64,000 nucleotides of DNA from Conus ventricosus (Eukaryota; Mollusca; Gastropoda; Neogastropoda; Conidae). A program made the translations under genes and the position numbers. The stretch covers positions 39,808,155 through 39,872,154 of the forward strand of contig CM031611.1 of NCBI GenBank assembly GCA_018398815.1, read 5' to 3'. Position 1 is the first letter of the stretch, and each line of letters opens with the position of its first letter. The notes below the pieces were generated by a model that did not search any database, was not told the DNA's origin, and saw only the letters and a list, made by a program, of their open reading frames with translations. Positions 40,514-52,412 of this stretch are shown in pieces.

Positions 40514-41368
40514 CTAAAAAATAAGTAAAAATGAACGAGTTAGGGTTGTCATTCATTGACTAAATGATGATATTCAAAGCTTTTCATTAAGTTACACACA
40601 CACACTAGGTAGGTCCAGCCATTTTTTAAACTTGAAAAATATGGAATGTTTTTGTATTTTTCAAAAGACCCCATTAAAAGTGATATACATGCAAAATTTC
40701 AAGGCCATGGGTTTAATAGTTTTTGAGATATTGAGCTTTAAAATTTGGTAAAAAATGGCGTTTTTCACGTTTTGGCCAGAGGGCCATGTTTGGACCCTCA
40801 TATCTTCTGAACTATTCACCCAATATGCTCTCAGATTGGCAGAGTTAGTATTTGTGATGGATACACTGAGCCTATTTTTTTCCACAGCTCAGTGATTATT
40901 CATTTTTTAGCTGTGCCTCTTCAAAAATGACTAAAATGCTAATTTGTCAACGTGTCATTTAGTGGCAAACACAGGGTACCATTACTTAATGACCCATAAC
41001 TCGGGAATGACACATGCTACAGACAAAGTAGAGGTATCAAAATAATCAGCATTGAAGAAGGAATCTAAAGGTAAAAACATCCAGGAGTTTAACCTTCACC
41101 TTTATGTACAAAATACATCAAAGTAAACAAAATCACCCACATTCCACATATATTCTGTCATTATCACGGGGACAGAATCAAATGCTCAAGAATTTCACCA
41201 AGCAAATATGGTCCAAATAACAGGCAAATATATGTCCAAATGGAACAGCAAATCACAACTGTCTTAAAAACTTCAAATACCAGAAAAATCACCCTCTTTC
41301 CATGTCCTTGTTTTTCAGTCAGCTCACCATCACAGCAAAACTGGCCATCTCCATTTTGTGCCCCAAAA

Positions 41369-41820
41369 TTAACAGTACTTTTTAACATACTGTTTGTATC
41401 TTCTGTTCAGGGTTCCCCACTGGGTAAAGTCAATGCTCCAAACTCTGTTCTTTGGTAAAATGTTGAAGTCTGAATAAAAGACATATTTACTTGCAACTTC
41501 CCCAATGGAGTCTGACAACGGCCATCTGAATAGGTTTTCTGTTCTTTTCTGGTCCATGAAGGAAATACAAGCAAGGTCAGGTCTAACAATGTCTAGTACT
41601 TGACCAATGTAAAATGCATCATCATAGAAAACTGCTACTGACTGTCCCTGGCCTGAGAAATTGAATGGAAATTCACAGTCTGATTCATCATCTGAAGACT
41701 GATGACAAATATTCATTTCATGTTCCAAAAGTGCTGAATTATCTGGCTCTTGTGGTTCTTCTTCTTTGGACCAATTCTCTCAGCAAGCAGCTGGTACTGG
41801 TCATCTTCTGAAATTTATTA
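41369..41820 (-). CDS. Nested minus-strand ORF with GQ-VAVFYDDAFYIG domain
   Basis: The main frame (about 41,780-41,369) encodes an acidic linker (SSDDESDCEF), then GQGQSVAVFYDDAFYIGQVL, CISFMDQKRTENLFRWPLSD and a basic C-terminus ending YVKKYC. The pattern V-A-V-x-Y-D-x-x-x-Y-x-G-x-V ... F-x-W-P ... V resembles a small Tudor-like domain seen at the C-terminus of many uncharacterised invertebrate and transposon-linked proteins (recalled, not verified). Upstream, after TTTCAG at about 41,815, the frame DDQYQLLAERIGP joins only if one A is missing in the CCAAAGAAGAAG stretch. It lies antisense inside Srm intron 4. Confidence 0.5.
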
Positions 41821-41855
41821 CACACACACACACACGCATGCATGCACATGTGTGT

Positions 41856-41910
<55 letters not shown>

Positions 41911-42123
41911 TTTAAATTGAGCACAGTTAATAACTGGACATTTGTTTTGATCTATCAATGATGAAAATGGAATGTTTGAATTCAGAGACTGTGAATAAAA
42001 GTGCATGATAATTTTGAAGAACATGTTTTTTATACCAAGTTCTATAATTTATGGATATATGATTCAACAGTAAAACACACGTTGCCTCAATTTTCAACAA
42101 GACTTTTAAGTGAATGCTATCAG

Positions 42124-42181
<58 letters not shown>
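41821..42181. repeat. Two (CA)n microsatellites in intron 4
   Basis: CA tracts at 41,821-41,908 (interrupted by GCATGCATGCACATG) and 42,126-42,182. They bracket the presumed intron of the nested minus-strand gene. Confidence 0.95.
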
Positions 42182-42183
<2 letters not shown>

Positions 42184-42809
42184 CAGCTAGTCACTTTATA
42201 ATACATGCTCCAAGATTCCAAATTCAGATTTTCTTGGTCCTATCTTTTAGTTCATAGCCACAATCATACTGCAGCTTCAAGCTAACATTCTCTTAATTAG
42301 TTAATGAGTCTATTTTTGATTTACTTTTTAGTTTTTTAATTTTCCTTCTATCTCATTTATTTCTCAATTTATTGATTTTATTAATTCATTGATTCATTTT
42401 GGTACAACAGCACTGCAATTAGTGCAAATTAAATCAATACATCTGCTACTTTCAGTTTTCATTGAGGTCTGAAACCCGAGTTATTGTCCCTGTCGAAGTT
42501 ACAGTTGCCAAATTTTAATCTTATTCGTAATTTTCATTCTAGACAAAAATCATAAACTTCTAAAATGAAATCTGAACGAGACTGGGGTAAAGTTATTCTA
42601 TGAAATTGTTTTAAAACTAAAAGGTTGATCACCGATTGCAACCATTAGTACCGATCACGGGAGCTAACAAACGCCACTCGACCGAGCACATGTCTCCCGT
42701 TGTCCGATGAAAAAAAATCACTTCTAAAATAATTTCCAGAGTTAAGAAACACGAATTCCTTTTAAATAACAGGCAAGAGCTTAAACAAATGAATCGTTCG
42801 CATACTTAC

Positions 42810-42840
42810 CAAGATCACGCTCAAGACTGTTGAGATCCAT
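42810..42840 (-). CDS. Possible first coding exon of nested minus-strand gene
   Basis: On the minus strand ATG at 42,840 encodes MDLNSLERDL and ends G|GTAAGTATG, a perfect donor in phase 1. The upstream minus-strand sequence is moderately CpG-rich (42,850-43,000). Both the 41,815 acceptor (giving LERDL-EDDQYQLL) and the 40,513 acceptor (giving LERDLG-TPNC) fit the phase, so alternative splicing or one false exon is possible. Confidence 0.4.
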
Positions 42841-43506
42841 CGGTTTCAACTCGCCACTCGACTCGAACATCGTGTCAGCTTCGTACCCCCCCGTTGTCGG
42901 AATGCTGAATGCCGATTGGACTACGGGGTTCTCTCTTTATCCTGGCCGGAACTTATACACACAGCAGCCTGTGCATCCTTATATACACCGAAAAGAGCAT
43001 CGATTTTTCTACAAAACGAGTGGTCCTTTAACATGTTTCGTTCAGAATTAGCGATATTGCCATGCTTCTGAAGTTTATGCTAGTCTTTCGGCACAAAATT
43101 TACGACACTTAATAAAAAGGAACTATGACGAAGTTTATACCATTCGATTCTGCAGGCTTTTCTGTTTCATATGGTACCAACATCGTTGCTGTGCATATAG
43201 TTTGTCAAGTTCCGAACACTTTTCCGGATGTTGTTGTTTGCAGGTCACGGATAGCCCGCGGCGTGAATCGTTGCACAAGGTCGCCGACGCGGTGTTTGGT
43301 TTGTGTGTTTAGATCGTTCACAATAAAAGCACACTTCTTTCATACCATAAAAAACACACAGACTTCATGTTAGAGGTTCATTTTAGATGTGGAGATATTT
43401 TTTATTTGACAGTGTTGAGTAGTTGAGGAGTATGCACAAGTTGAAATTGGCAGTTTTCTCCTGTTCTGCTGCCTGTTAGCCGTGGCTACTGTTAGGCTGG
43501 ACCTAC

Positions 43507-43509
<3 letters not shown>

Positions 43510-43579
<70 letters not shown>

Positions 43580-43580
43580 G

Positions 43581-43631
<51 letters not shown>
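43510..43631. repeat. (CA)n microsatellite in intron 4
   Basis: Two CA tracts (43,510-43,577 and 43,585-43,630) separated by ATGTCTA. Sequence between 42,850 and 44,280 otherwise holds no supported exon, only a moderately CpG-rich area around 43,750-44,270. Confidence 0.95.
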
Positions 43632-43634
<3 letters not shown>

Positions 43635-44283
43635 GTATGCACCAGTGATAATTCTTACGCACAAATGTGCGCCTCTGATGCATAAACTTCCCATATGATG
43701 CACTGGAATTCAGGTCAGTGCGTCCACGTTTGTCTGCAGAAGAATTCTTAGTTGAAGACAAGGGCAATGACCCCTGACCGCCTATCGGTCGCGGGAGGGG
43801 AAGGGATGGAACGGCCGCGGTTTGTTTAAACAGCGCACTTCTGCCGACAGCTGCCAGCTTCCTCGCTAGCCTCCCACAAGCTTTCCTCCCTACACGTAAT
43901 GTGATACTAGCTGTCTGGCTGATGGTGTGGTGAAAACAGGATGCTGTGTTTCTTCATTAACGTTTACCAGCCGAGTCGTCCAAAAGTTGACGAAAGGATT
44001 TCTCTCCCTTGAGGCGAGTCGTCCAAGTCCGGATGACGGAAAGACAGCAGTACATTCTGCCGTGTCGTCCACAATCAGACGACGGGAACATAAAAAATTC
44101 CTACACTTTCCATGAAATGGTCCAAGGGAAATAAGCTCTGTAACTAGTCTTGGGGATGTTGGAACGAGTTGTCGACCATACTTTCAGTGGCCTATTGTGA
44201 ACTTGGCTGACCCAGGAGCTTTGAAACAAAGAAACTGGCGGCACCGCCACGCGGCGCGGCGCGTATTTCCTGTGCCAGAAAAA

Positions 44284-44376
44284 ATGTCGGTCAGGCAAAG
44301 GGGTGGTAGCAATTTCTCGCTCAATGAAGCGCTTGAAATCGTATTACAAAGTGGATCTGGTGATGAGGGGAGTTGA
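44284..44376 (+). CDS. Short ORF resembling a transposase N-terminus
   Basis: ATG at 44,284 follows a CpG-rich GGCACCGCCACGCGGCG stretch and encodes 30 residues beginning MSVRQRGGSNFSLNEALEIV and ending in an acidic SGSGDEGS before TGA. A basic start, F-(S/T)-x-x-E-A-L-x-x-(I/L)-L and then an acidic stretch is the pattern of piggyBac-type transposase N-termini. No catalytic region follows. Could be chance. Confidence 0.2.
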   Translation: MSVRQRGGSNFSLNEALEIVLQSGSGDEGS

Positions 44377-45195
44377 GTGTTTGTTCTTTCCTGTGACACC
44401 TAACACAAGACCGTCAGTTGTTGTAGAGCTACCGTAAAAATAAATTAAAAAGTGGCCAAATCTGTGCGTCGGCAGGGAATGAGCGCTGTGCGCGAGCGTG
44501 CGGCAGCAGGGAATCGTGCCGTCGTGCCGCTCTCGGCTGGATAGAATTAATACTTTGCGCCAGAATGCAACGAACTGTGGTCGATTGATGTCACTGTATT
44601 GTGGGGTCTCTGACTGACAGAACGATACCAAACATGAATGGGTTTTCTTCCATACACAATGGCAAGCACCACAAAGATTTGTCAACAAAAAACAATTGAA
44701 ACAGACTAACAAACACACACAAAGTGAAATGAAATTGCAACTCAGTGGAGAGCATGCGTTCCTGAAGCTATCACGCTCAACCTGGTGCTAATTGGACATG
44801 CGTATCTTTCCTTTACAACTGACAGAAAATTAGTCGCGGGACTCCTACCTGACAGCCGGTACTGGGCCTGAATAAACAGTGTCAGCTCTGGTCAGCTTCA
44901 TGGGGAACACGGCGGCGGTTTCCCTACCACGGCCTAGGCATATTTTGCTTGTTTATCTGCGTGCTCTACGTGCTTGTGATGCATGCCGAAACTGATTCTG
45001 TCACAGCCACACCATGCTTTTAGTAAAGCAAGATTTTAGCATGCCACACATGCAGATGTCAGTTATAAACAGTGAAATGCTTCCTACCTGACCTTGTTCT
45101 TTCGCCCGTTTGAATCATTTGAAACTGATGTCACATATACACACACCAATGCAAAATGTTGTCTCATTTTCATCTTCTTGTTGAGCCTACTCATG

Positions 45196-45239
45196 ACTGG
45201 AGAGAGAGAGAGAGGGAGAGAGAGAGAGCGCACACACAC

Positions 45240-45276
<37 letters not shown>

Positions 45277-45277
45277 G
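45196..45277. repeat. (GA)n / (CA)n microsatellite in intron 4
   Basis: A GA tract (45,199-45,229) abuts a CA/CATA tract (45,231-45,277). No exon signal within 44,400-46,165 apart from the exon 5 acceptor. Confidence 0.95.
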
Positions 45278-46169
45278 GTGCAAGCACATCATCATGTTTA
45301 GCCCACTGTTTGAACCCTAGAACACGTATACAGCCAGAAATGCTGAAGATGGATGTGTTTAAAGTCAGAGCTTAATTTTCATCTTTGTTAAAAAATGTCT
45401 CATTTGCGAATGGTCTTAGTTTGACAAACATAGGTTATCATCAACAGAAACAGTCATGCAATTGTGTCATATGCAACAATCACAAAAACTGAGCTGGCAT
45501 CCATACTTGTCCGGACCTTATCTCTTTATAAATTAGGTTTGTCCAATTGTTTTATTTCAACCCATCGATTCTTGAGGCCTTGTAATTTGCAAAGCAATTA
45601 CCTTTTCGCCTCGCATAATTTTCATTGACATTGGTTGATATAAAAAAAAGATTACAAAATCGAATAGAATAGAAACTTCAGTTTTAAACCTGTTTTCCAT
45701 ATTTTTGTGACTACCTTTTGGCATCAAGTCGCATACAGTACACACAAAAAATACAGGTGAGCTACCAGATGTTTCATCCTCATACGAACAAATGTGTATC
45801 GTATTGAACTGAGTTATTTGATTTTGCAAAAATAAGAAGAAAAAAAATCAAACAAACAAACAAATAAACAGCAACAAAAAAATTCTGCTTTGGAAGCTCA
45901 GCAAAGCGTTTAGCACTGGCTGAAAACCTGAAGATATTTGTTTATTTTTCTAATGTGCTGTTTTATTTGTGCAAACTGCATCATAAATTGCCTGTGATTT
46001 GGCTGTGGTGGAGTGTTGGTGCCCATGAAGAAAATCCATGACAATAATGATCAGTGGTTATTCCATTGTGATGCTCATGAAGGCTTCTGCTGGGTTTTCG
46101 TGGAATATGGATGCAGCTTGGATCCTCCAGAGGCAGGTGTGTTCACTGAGCTGTGTGCGTGTGTCACAG

Positions 46170-46253
46170 GTCCTGCCTCCTCCCTGTTTGAGAAGCGTTA
46201 CTACGAACTGATGAAGAAGGCGTTGAAACCGGGGGGGGTACTCTGCAGCCAAG
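46170..46253 (+). CDS. Srm: Spermidine synthase exon 5
   Basis: After GTGTGTCACAG the exon encodes (G)PASSLFEKRYYELMKKALKP and GGVLCSQ, ending in phase 1 at CAAG|GTAACT. The G-P-A-x-x-L-F start closes the gatekeeping loop that begins with DSSDP in exon 4, and V-L-C-x-Q-G-E (the last two residues from exon 6) is the conserved strand next to the active site. Frame is intact, including an 8-base G run. Confidence 0.95.
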
Positions 46254-46629
46254 GTAACTTTTGTTGTTTTTGTTGTTGTTGTTGTGCTGAACTTCCACAG
46301 TGTGGGTGGCAGCAAACAGTTGATGTAGGGAAAAGGGTCTGAGTAAGGGTGGGGAAGTGAGAGGAGGGTTTTAAGGTGCGATCAGGCAAGGGAAGGGTTT
46401 GGGGGGAACTGTAAAACGTTGCAAGGCAAATATTGAAAAATGTAGTGATGGGTGTATTTTGATGGGCTCGTGTGTTTAGGTGTGTTGCTAATCCCTATGG
46501 TGACGCTGTTTTCACCACTTTTATTTTAATGCTTCTGTACGTCTCCACTCTGACTGGGCCCATGTGGTCACCAAAGGTGTAATGGATTTCAGTCAGTGAG
46601 TCGCCTTCATGCAGTCTGCTGGTACTTTG

Positions 46630-47415
46630 GGAAAGTGTACCTGTCAGTGTCGTGATGCTGGGTCTTAGAGTCATTTAAAGTGTAATAATTGTATCACTGC
46701 CCATTAGTGGTGTTGTCAGTTACACCCTGTCATGTTGTGATGCTAGGCCTTAGAGTCATTTTAAAGTGTAATAATTGTATCACTGTCACTTAGTGGTGTT
46801 GTCATTTTACACCCTGTGGTGTCGTGATGCTAGGCATTAGAGTCATCTTAAGTGTAATAATTCTATCACTGTCATTGGGTGGTGTTGTCAGTTACACCCC
46901 TGTCAGTGTCGTGATGCTAGCATTAGAGTCCTCTTAAGGTAATAATTCTATCACTGTCACTTAGTGTGTTTCAGTTACACCCCTGTCAGTGTCGTGATGC
47001 TAGGCCTTAGAGTCATCTTAAGTGTAATAATTCTATCACTGTCACTTAGTGGTTTGTCAGTTACACCCCTGTCAGTGTCGTGATGCTGGGCCTTAAAGTC
47101 ATCTTAAGTATGAAAATTCTTACACTGTCGCTTAGTGGTGTTGTCAGTTACCCCCCTTGTCAGTGTCGTGAGCTAGGCCTAGAGTCATCTTAAGTATGAT
47201 AATTCTTACACTGTCGTTAGGGTGTTGTCAGTTACACCCCTGTCAGTGTCGTGATGCTAGGCCTTAGAGCCCATTAAGTATGATAATTCTGTCACTGTCG
47301 CTTAGTGGTGTTGTCAGTTACACCCCAGTCAGTGTTGTGACGCTACGTCTGAAGAGCCCGGCTGAAGTATGATAATTCTGTCACTGTCAGTTAGGGGTGT
47401 GTTGCAGTTACACCT
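46630..47415 (+). repeat. About 85-bp minisatellite in intron 5, nine copies
   Basis: Units contain GTTACACCCCTGTCAGTGTC, GTGATGCTAGGCCTTAGAGT, CATCTTAAGTGTAATAATTC and TATCACTGTCACTTAGTGG. GTCGTGATGCT recurs every 83-86 bases. Later copies (46,900 onward) show many single-base losses, as if the consensus quality drops here. Confidence 0.92.
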
Positions 47416-47439
47416 GATTTAGGGTGAAAGAAAAATTGA

Positions 47440-47560
47440 ATGTTTTTTTTTGGATATCAGGTGGCAGTGCAAATGTTGCCTGAAGACAAAGCTGTCCAGT
47501 CAAAGCGCGGCATCTTCACGTTCAGCCGTTCCACGTATGTGTGGAAACAGTAAAGTGACC
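47440..47560 (+). other. Exon-like stretch of uncertain meaning
   Basis: TTTTTTTTTGGATATCAG is followed by GTGGCAGTGCAAATGTTGCC and a GC-balanced stretch up to GTGGAAACAGTAAAGTG. In phase with exon 5 it hits a stop almost at once; a frame starting GTG runs about 30 codons. It may be a skipped or poison exon, or chance. Confidence 0.2.
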
Positions 47561-47979
47561 TCACCACAGGCATTCTTTATTACTTGAAGTTGAAGACTCT
47601 GGGGGATGGGAGACTGTCAGGGTTGTTCTGCTGAGGCCTTTTTCAGAGCTACAAGCCATGTGACATTTGTGTTCTTTTGGGAATCATCTTCACCTTTTCC
47701 TATATGCTGACAGCTGATTTTTCCCTGTGCTTTGTTCACTCATGCAGAGAATATTGTTGTTTTTTCATGCCCCAGTTCAGAGCTGTCAAAATTCATGTCA
47801 TGTATGCTGTCCTTTGTTTACTCTTTCAGGTCCATTTTCCCTTGCTTTCTTCCTCTGTTGTTTTTAAATGTTCACATCATTTATGTTTTCAGACTTTCCC
47901 CACACCTGGCAGTGATCTGTCTGTTGTTTTAAATGTTCACTCATTTATGTTTTTAATCATTCCCATACCTGACAATGAT

Positions 47980-49754
47980 TTGTGTGTCTGCAGGGGAGTG
48001 TACCTGGTTGCCTATTTCTGATGATGATCTGTGTCTGCAGAGCTGGTTGAACCTATTTCTGATGATGTCTGTGTGTGCAGAGGGGTTGACCTTTTTTGAT
48101 GATGATTCTGTGTCTGCAGAGCGGGTTGACCTATTTCTGATGATGATCTGTCGCAGGGGAGTGTACCTGGTTGACCTATGCTGATGATGATCTGTGTCTG
48201 CAGCGGAGTGTCACAGCTTTATTTTTTCTGTCCCATTCGAGACATTTAGTTATAGGGCCGAACAAACAACCTTACACATTTCTGACCAACATTTTTGTTG
48301 TTGTAGTCCAAGCAGGGGCATGTATCAAACTTGTGTACTAGTTAACTAGGGAAAATTAAGTTCCCCAAAAAGTGATGACGTCATTCTTTCACAATTGTGT
48401 GTGTGTGTTCCCCATTGTTTGAATATCGCCTGACCTCTTGTGTACAAGCTTTATGCCGTATCTACATTATCTACAGGAAAATAAACCTAGTCGATTTGGT
48501 ATTAAAAGAATTGTCGGGAACCCCCTAATTCAGTCATCTCAAGAGCACAGATATATTACATTTTCATGAAAACCCACTTATTATCAAACTAAGAGCCCCA
48601 TCTGTAATGGCCGCTCATCAATGCCGAACACATTGCTGCCAGACCGGCTGTACACAGATGACATTCAGTGGTCGAGTACAGCGCGGTTAGCTGGCTGGTG
48701 GGGAGCAGCCTGCAGAAAACACCCTTTCCTTGACCTGCATTCACGGTTTTGGCCTCTGCAGCTGTGGGAGAGCTGTAAACTCCCTGCCTTCAGAACTAAG
48801 TGGTTTGCTTGAACAGCCGGGGTGTACCTGGTTGACCTGTTTCTGATGATGATCTGTGTCTGCAGCGGAATGTACCTGGTTGACCTGTTTCTGATGATGA
48901 TCTGTGTCTGCACGGAGTGTACCTGGTTGACCTATTGCTGAGGGATGATCTGTGTCTGCAGGGGAGTGTACCTGGTTGACCTGTTTTGATGATGATCTGT
49001 GTCTGCAGCGGAGTGTACCGGGTTGACCTATTGCTGATGATGATCTTGTCTGCGGGGGAGTGTCCCTGGTTGACCTATTGCTGATGATGATCTGTGTTGC
49101 AGGGAGTGTACCTGGTTGACCTATTGCTGATGATGATCTGTGTCTGCAGCGGAGGTACCTGGTTGACCTATTGTTGATGATGATCTGTGTCTGCAGCGAG
49201 TGTACCTGGTTGACCTATTGCTGAGATGATCTGTGTCTGCAGCGGAGTGTACTGGTTGACCTATTGCTGATGATGATCTGTGTCTGCAGCGGAGTGTACC
49301 TGGTTGACCTATTGCTGATGATGATCTGTGTCTGCAGGGGAGTGTACCGGGTTTGACCTATTGCTGATGAGACTGTCTGCGGGGGAGTGTACCTGGTTGA
49401 CTGTTTCTGATGATGATCTGTGTCTGCAGTGGAGTGTACCTGGTTGACCTATTGCTGATGATAAATCTGTGTCTGCAGGGAGTGTACCTGGTTGACCTAT
49501 TGCTGATGATGATCTGTCTGCAGCGGAGTGTACCTGGTTGCCCATTGCTGATGATGATCTGTGTCTGCAGCGGAGTGTACCGGGTTGACCTATGTGATGA
49601 TGATCTGTGTCTGCAGCGGAGTGTACCTGGTTGCCCTGTTTCTGATGATGATCTGTGTCTGCAGCGGAGTGTACCTGGTTGACCTATTGCTGATGATGAT
49701 CTGTCTGCGGGGGAGTGTACCGGTGACCTATTGCTGATGATGATCTGTCTGCAG
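47980..49754 (+). repeat. About 48-bp array copying the exon 6 acceptor
   Basis: More than 20 units of the form GTGTCTGCAGCGGAGTGTAC, CTGGTTGACCTATTGCTGAT, GATGATCT lead directly into exon 6, which begins CTGTCTGCAG|GGGAGTGTAC followed by TGGTTCCC. Each unit therefore repeats the 3' splice site plus roughly the first 17 exon bases. A 600-base unrelated block (about 48,200-48,815) splits the array. Copies differ mostly by one-base deletions. Confidence 0.93.
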
Positions 49755-49906
49755 GGGAGTGTACTGGTTCCCACCTGGACCTAATCAGCAGCATGCAGGA
49801 TTTCTCCCGCACCCTCTTCCCCCACTGTGTCCTACGCTTACACCACCATCCCCACCTACCCTAGCGGCCAGATGGGCTTCATTTTATGCAGCCTAAAAAC
49901 CCCGGA
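49755..49906 (+). CDS. Srm: Spermidine synthase exon 6, with frame errors
   Basis: The exon supplies (G)GEC, then [17 protein letters not shown] in frame and, one base later, [17 protein letters not shown] and ILCSL. The expected Trp after GEC (family GECQWLHLDL) is present only if the TGTACTGGTTCCC stretch has one missing and one extra base, and the frame change in the middle comes from one extra C in TTCCCCCACT. The donor is GGA|GTAGCT (phase 2). [11 protein letters not shown] is a strongly conserved C-terminal-domain motif. Errors sit in or next to short runs, which fits consensus mistakes better than decay. Confidence 0.88.
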
Positions 49907-50519
49907 GTAGCTCGGGTAAACCGGGACATCCTTATTTTGTTGGTGGATTTGCTGTACCACTCACTGATACTGTGGAATCAGTTGACAGCATCCACCGAAA
50001 CATGTATAACTTGGCAGGAGTTTTGATGGCAGCATCCACATTTTTTTCCATCCACAAAATAATTTACAGACGAAAAGATAACTCTCCCAAAAGTGAACTC
50101 TACAATACATGAACTTTGGGTTGGGGAGAATGTAGCAGTGCCAGGTTTGAAGGTCTCCAGATCCAGATTGGGTGTGTTCTGGTGCTTTTGTTACGTCTTT
50201 TCACCAAGCTTCTTTCAGACGGGCAGTGCAGTAATTTTTTCGTAAATTTGCTGGCTTTACAAAACCCCCTTGGTGGAGGTACTACATTTTCTAGCTCATT
50301 TCCATCAATAGATTTTCTTTTTCTTACAGAAAAAATGTGGACCCGCCCTTGTTTTTGAGTTCAGAAATGTAGGCAATTAAAAAAAAAAAAGTTCTGAAAA
50401 ACACTTTTGAAAGGTCTTAAAAGGAGGGAGAGAGCCATCACTCTGCCTCAAAATAATGCGACCCAAAAATGGTTCAGGGTACATAACTCCTTACCAGTGA
50501 TGCTTGTGTTGCCTGCTCA

Positions 50520-51575
50520 TCCATTCCTGAGTCAGTGTTGCCCGGGTGTTTGTGTAATTGTCTTGTTCTCATCACTGTGTGATGTGAGGGTTGATGGACT
50601 TTCAATGCTGCCCGGGTTGTTTGTGTAATTGTCCTGTTCTCATCACTGTGTGAAGTGGGGTTGATGGACTGTGTATGTGTAATTGTCCTGTTCTCATCAC
50701 TGTAGTGTTTACCGGTGTTTGTGTAATTGTCCTGTTCTCATCACTGTGTGAAGTGAGGGTTGTGGACTGTGTTTGTGCATTGTCTTGTTCTCATCACTGT
50801 GTGAAGGAGGGTTGGTAGACTGTGTTTTGTGCATTGTCTTGTTCTCATCACTGTGTGAAGTGAGGGTTGGGTGGACTGGTTTGTGCATTGTCTTGTTCTC
50901 ATCACTGGTAAAGTGAGGGTTGGTGGACTTGTTTGTGTGTTGTCTTGTTTCCATCACTGTGTGAAGTGAGGGTTGGTGGACTGTGTTTGTGCATTGTTTG
51001 TTCTCATCACTGGTGAAGTGAGGGTTGTGGACTGTGTTTGTGGAATTGTCCTGTTCTCATCACTGTGTGAAGTGAGGGTTTGGTGGACTGTGTTTGTGGT
51101 TGTCTTGTTCTCATCACTGTGTGAAGTGAGGGTTGGTGGACTGTGTTTGTGCGTTGTCTTGTTCATAACTGTGTGAAGTGAGGGTTGGGGGATGTGTTTA
51201 TGCGTTGTCTTTTTCTCATCACTGTGTGAAGTGAGGTTGGTGGACTGTGTTTGTGCATTTGGTCTTGTTCTCATCACTGTGTGAAGTGAGGGTTGGTGGA
51301 AACTGTGTTTGTGCGTTGTCTTGTTCTCATCACTGTGTGAAGTGAGGGTTGGTGGACTGTGTTTGTGCATTGTCTTGTTCTCATCACTGTGTGAAGTGAG
51401 GGTGGTGGACTGTGTTTGTGCGTTTTTTGTTTCCATCACTGTGTGAAGTGAGGGTTGGTGGACTGTGTTTGTGCATTGTCTTGTTCTCATCACTGTGTGA
51501 AGTGAGGGTTGGTGGACTGTGTTTGTGCGTTGTCTTTTCTCATCACGTGTGAAGTGAGGGTTGATGGACTGGCAG
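50520..51575 (+). repeat. About 54-bp minisatellite in intron 6, about 19 copies
   Basis: Units contain GTGAAGTGAGGGTTGGTGGA, CTGTGTTTGTGCATTGTC and TTGTTCTCATCACTGT. Copies differ largely by one-base deletions, so the long frames across it are meaningless. Not adjacent to an exon. Confidence 0.95.
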
Positions 51576-51699
51576 TGACCCACTTTCACAAGTCCTTGAA
51601 AACCCGGAGTCACCCAAGGGAGGGAATCTATTGGGAAATGAGTGCTGGTGGAAACCCACAGAGAATGTCTCTAAAACACAGATTGTCACTTCTCCAGTG

Positions 51700-51860
51700 G
51701 AATGCCCAGTGTGTGCCTGCACCTGTGTGAACACAGCGGAGCTTCCCAAAGGGGTGATGAAAGGATTGCTCCCAGCTGGTTTGTTCGGCAGTTGAGGACA
51801 GTACTTCTCAGGGTTTTTACCCGCACATTCGGTGTGTCTTTTTCTTCGATTTTCACTTTT
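51700..51860 (+). repeat. Dispersed repeat shared with 23,845-23,980
   Basis: CCTGCACCTGTGTGAACACAGCGG, a GGGGTGATGAAAGGATTGCTC block, a GAGGACAGTACTTCTCAGGG block and ACATTCGGTGTGTCTTTTTC occur in the same order at 23,845-23,980 on the same strand, with about 70 percent identity by eye. No coding capacity; likely an old interspersed element. Confidence 0.5.
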
Positions 51861-52376
51861 CCAACACATTATCCTTCTCCGCATGTTTCAAGCATTATGC
51901 AGCAGACAGATATCGGTCGTGGCATGTTGTAATTTAGTTTTGTTTGCCATTTGTGGCTGGAAAAAGATGAATCTTAAGAAAAAGGATAATAAAGAGGATA
52001 CTATGGAAACCCATTTTGGTCTTGGACAACATGAAAGAGCCATACACTGTACTGTCTTTGACATAACTGGCGTCAGTCAGTCTTGAGAAATTTGGGACAC
52101 TTGCTGTGTTGGTCAGGAAATGTGAACAACACTGTGAGGAACCAGTGTTTCATTTTTAACATGTTTGCTCAGAGGAGCTTACATCCCAGTAGGAGCCAGC
52201 TGGATGTACAATCCCACAGATGAGTGAATCTTGTTTAGGATGGATCCCTTTATCTACTGGCTGCGTCAGTGACATTAATCATCGCACCACTGTTGTTGGT
52301 GCAGAACTTAATCTAGGCACGGGATTTGGGACAATCCCCGAATATCTGTTTTTTCCCGCAATTATCGAGTCTTAAC

Positions 52377-52412
52377 GCGGGCAGACTCCTGCACAGTTGC
52401 AGGACTGCCCGC
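52377..52412. other. Stable hairpin in intron 6
   Basis: GCGGGCAG (52,377-52,384) pairs with CTGCCCGC (52,405-52,412), and inside it TCCTGCA (52,387-52,393) pairs with TGCAGGA (52,398-52,404), leaving a CAGT loop and a two-base AC bulge. Fifteen base pairs, mostly G-C. It lies in an unannotated GC-richer block (52,300-52,640). Confidence 0.7.

Noticed and set aside
49309..49774. Minus-strand protein frames of Ser/Ile/Asn repeats
   Set aside because: Antisense translations of the 48-bp exon 6 acceptor array.
50954..51613. 219-codon minus-strand frame rich in Thr, His and Gln
   Set aside because: Translation of the 54-bp intron 6 minisatellite; frame changes follow the single-base deletions between units.
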